DNA from: Pseudomonas proteolytica
GTDB taxonomy: Bacteria; Pseudomonadota; Gammaproteobacteria; Pseudomonadales; Pseudomonadaceae
Length of the DNA stretch: 64,000 nucleotides
Assembly (NCBI RefSeq): GCF_007858275.1
Contig: NZ_VFEV01000026.1
Location: forward strand, 28,660-92,659
Direction of reading: 5' to 3'
Part shown: positions 62,711 through 64,000 of the stretch, piece after piece
Numbering within the stretch: position 1 is the stretch's first letter
Layout: each line of letters begins with the position of its first letter
The notes under the pieces: model-generated
Told to the model about the DNA's origin: nothing
Seen by the model: only the letters and a program-made list of their open reading frames with translations
Databases searched by the model: none
Made by a program: the position numbers and the translations under genes

Positions 62711-63871
62711 TCAGTTCACCGGAATGCAGATGGTGAACACAGTGCCTTCCACAGCCGCCAGCACCCGCCCCCCGTATCGAGTCGACGGGGCGAACTCCAT
62801 GATCTCATTACTTCCCTGAAAAGCCTGATGCAGCGAAAGTCGGCCCGTCCGGATTCGCACGAACGCCTCAAGCTTGTTGAGTGCCTGAACGGCGTTATGC
62901 AGCCCCATACCTGAGTTCGGAGACTGAGGTTTGGACGTAACGTGCTTTTTGAAGCAATCGAGTGTCGCCTCAAGTTCTGCCTCAAGGCTTAGCGTTTCGA
63001 GGCTTTCAACTGGCCGCTTCTCCTTAGCAGTCAGCCATCGCCGCGCCAATCCTGGGCCACTGTCGATGACCGAGATTTCCAAAAAGTCCAACATTTCGGC
63101 TTTCAGGAAGTGCTTCAGGATAAACCGCGCCAGCTCGGGCTCGTTGGCCGAATACTCCAGCGCATCCTGACGATTCATGCGGTTGAATTTGATGGAGGTG
63201 CCGCGCAGAGCCTTTTTGTACTTGACCCCGTCCACGTCCGTGACGGCGTGCTGGTCGGCGTTGGAAATCAGCTCCCATAGCACGCTGCCTAATGCTGGCA
63301 AGCCTGCCTTGAGCAACGCCCCCTGGTCGCCCCTAGCATTCATCAGCTTCGACGACGTTTCCACAAGCGTAGAAAACCAGGACTTGGGTTGGACTTTCGG
63401 CAACGCGTGATCAAAGTAGAACGGTTTGATGAATTCACGCTTGGCGTTGTTGACGCTGAACAGATTGATGACCGTAGGGCGGGCGCCACGAGTGCTCGCC
63501 GTGTAACGCAATTCACCCTCGAACATGGCATCAACCAAGGGTCTGATGGCGATAAGGGCCGCGCGTCGATCAATGACTTGATGATCTTGAGCGTGGACTT
63601 CATTGCACATGATCAACGCAAAGAACCCGGCAGCGCTCTGGGCCAATTGAGTGATTTGCGCTATGGCGTCGTCGCCAGCGGAGGCGTAGAGGTGAAGGAC
63701 GCTTTTTTCGCAGGTGCGGGCCCAAGTGACGATGAACTGAGCCAAAGCGGCGTCCACGCCCAGCCCACCGCCGTGGCTCATGCTGTTGGGAAGCCTGAGA
63801 TTGGGATCCGTACCGTGCGACTGGTAAAGATCCTCAATCTCGTAAATGTTGAGCTTCCGGCTGATTTGCAT
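62711..63871 (-). CDS. GHKL-family ATPase, first gene of the island
   Basis: This 386-residue protein has an N-terminal domain of unknown type and a GHKL (Bergerat) ATPase domain: N box ELISNADQH (200-208), G1 IDSGPG (269-274), G2 NSGMGLHNA (319-327) and a final GTVFTICIP strand. There is no histidine-kinase dimerisation domain, so it resembles Hsp90/MutL-like or defence-type GHKL proteins. The ATG at 63871 has no ribosome site and lies 4 bases from an apparent IS end, so the true N-terminus may be lost or altered. Confidence 0.85.
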   Translation of the reverse strand: MQISRKLNIYEIEDLYQSHGTDPNLRLPNSMSHGGGLGVDAALAQFIVTWARTCEKSVLHLYASAGDDAIAQITQLAQSAAGFFALIMCNEVHAQDHQVIDRRAALIAIRPLVDAMFEGELRYTASTRGARPTVINLFSVNNAKREFIKPFYFDHALPKVQPKSWFSTLVETSSKLMNARGDQGALLKAGLPALGSVLWELISNADQHAVTDVDGVKYKKALRGTSIKFNRMNRQDALEYSANEPELARFILKHFLKAEMLDFLEISVIDSGPGLARRWLTAKEKRPVESLETLSLEAELEATLDCFKKHVTSKPQSPNSGMGLHNAVQALNKLEAFVRIRTGRLSLHQAFQGSNEIMEFAPSTRYGGRVLAAVEGTVFTICIPVN

Positions 63872-63874
63872 TTG

Positions 63875-64000
63875 TGTTGGCGCTGATTTAAAACTGACCC
63901 ACCCTGCCGATTGAAAATTGACCCAGGACGGATTGCTGATTTTTGCCCCAGCAATTGTGGATAAGCTTAGCAGCAGTGTTCCGATTCAAGACCATCAAGC
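63875..64000. mobile_element. End of an IS21-like insertion sequence (partial)
   Basis: The region begins with TGTTGGCGC and carries two tandem near-identical 17-base repeats, GATTTAAAACTGACCCA at 63885-63901 and GATTGAAAATTGACCCA at 63909-63925 (15 of 17 identical, 24-base period). Multiple short repeats of this GGTCAxTTTxAATC type near the termini are typical of IS21-family elements of pseudomonads. No transposase reading frame is visible in the 126 bases present; the rest lies beyond the window. Confidence 0.55.

Noticed and set aside
62711..63871. Sensor histidine kinase
   Set aside because: There is a GHKL ATPase domain but no DHp domain, membrane segment or response regulator next to it.

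Overview
The window reads as a piece of a Pseudomonas chromosome, most likely of the P. fluorescens group. It is GC-rich, has Pseudomonas-type REP palindromes between many genes, and keeps gene orders I know from P. aeruginosa: morA-glyA-yjiA-yjiX-cstA-mapZ-radA-ankB-katB-mscL-fpr, the quinate/dehydroshikimate cluster, and NCS2 permease-trmA. I could not run searches, so assignments rest on motifs, length, start sites and context.

Layout. 1-1482: the end of a biosynthetic cluster (C-terminus of a type II thioesterase, an AlaX-like tRNA-editing protein and a LysE-family exporter), which looks like the product-handling and self-protection end of a pathway for a toxic amino acid. 1598-16287: a core block with c-di-GMP turnover (morA, mapZ), serine/glycine metabolism (glyA), pyruvate/peptide uptake (cstA, yjiX, yjiA), DNA repair (radA), peroxide defence (katB, ankB), osmotic protection (mscL) and a ferredoxin-NADP reductase. 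16288-26039: an orphan LuxR regulator, rlmG, the cyanide-insensitive oxidase operon cioAB plus a DUF2474 small gene under a perfect Anr box, an MFS exporter, a small secreted protein, a purine permease and trmA. 26205-31804: a DUF2442/DUF4160 gene pair, then a Has-type heme receptor with its FecR-like anti-sigma and ECF sigma factor behind a Fur-like box. 31951-37535: catabolism of dehydroquinate/shikimate to protocatechuate (aroQ, an aroE-like dehydrogenase, TetR regulator, quiC, MFS importer). 37537-55500: ordinary housekeeping and poorly known genes (DMT exporters, lipoprotein, YpfJ protease, hydrolases, tesB, GNAT, deacetylase, TIGR03862 flavoprotein, rhlE, Lrp regulator, exonuclease, NYN protein, DUF2076, YciC, EEP hydrolase, hrpB).

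55501-64000 is different. Five genes all lie on the minus strand: a GHKL ATPase, a 743-residue protein I do not recognise, an AbpA-like protein (Cap4-type nuclease domain joined to a HamA/DUF1837 domain), an AbpB-like helicase and a small DUF6037-like protein. An IS21-like element end abuts the first gene. This looks like a phage-defence island. The AbpAB pair matches a known system; the GHKL ATPase plus 743-residue pair is the best candidate here for an undescribed system.

No rRNA, tRNA or CRISPR array was seen. Many long ORFs antisense to real genes are codon-position shadows of a GC-rich genome and were left out.
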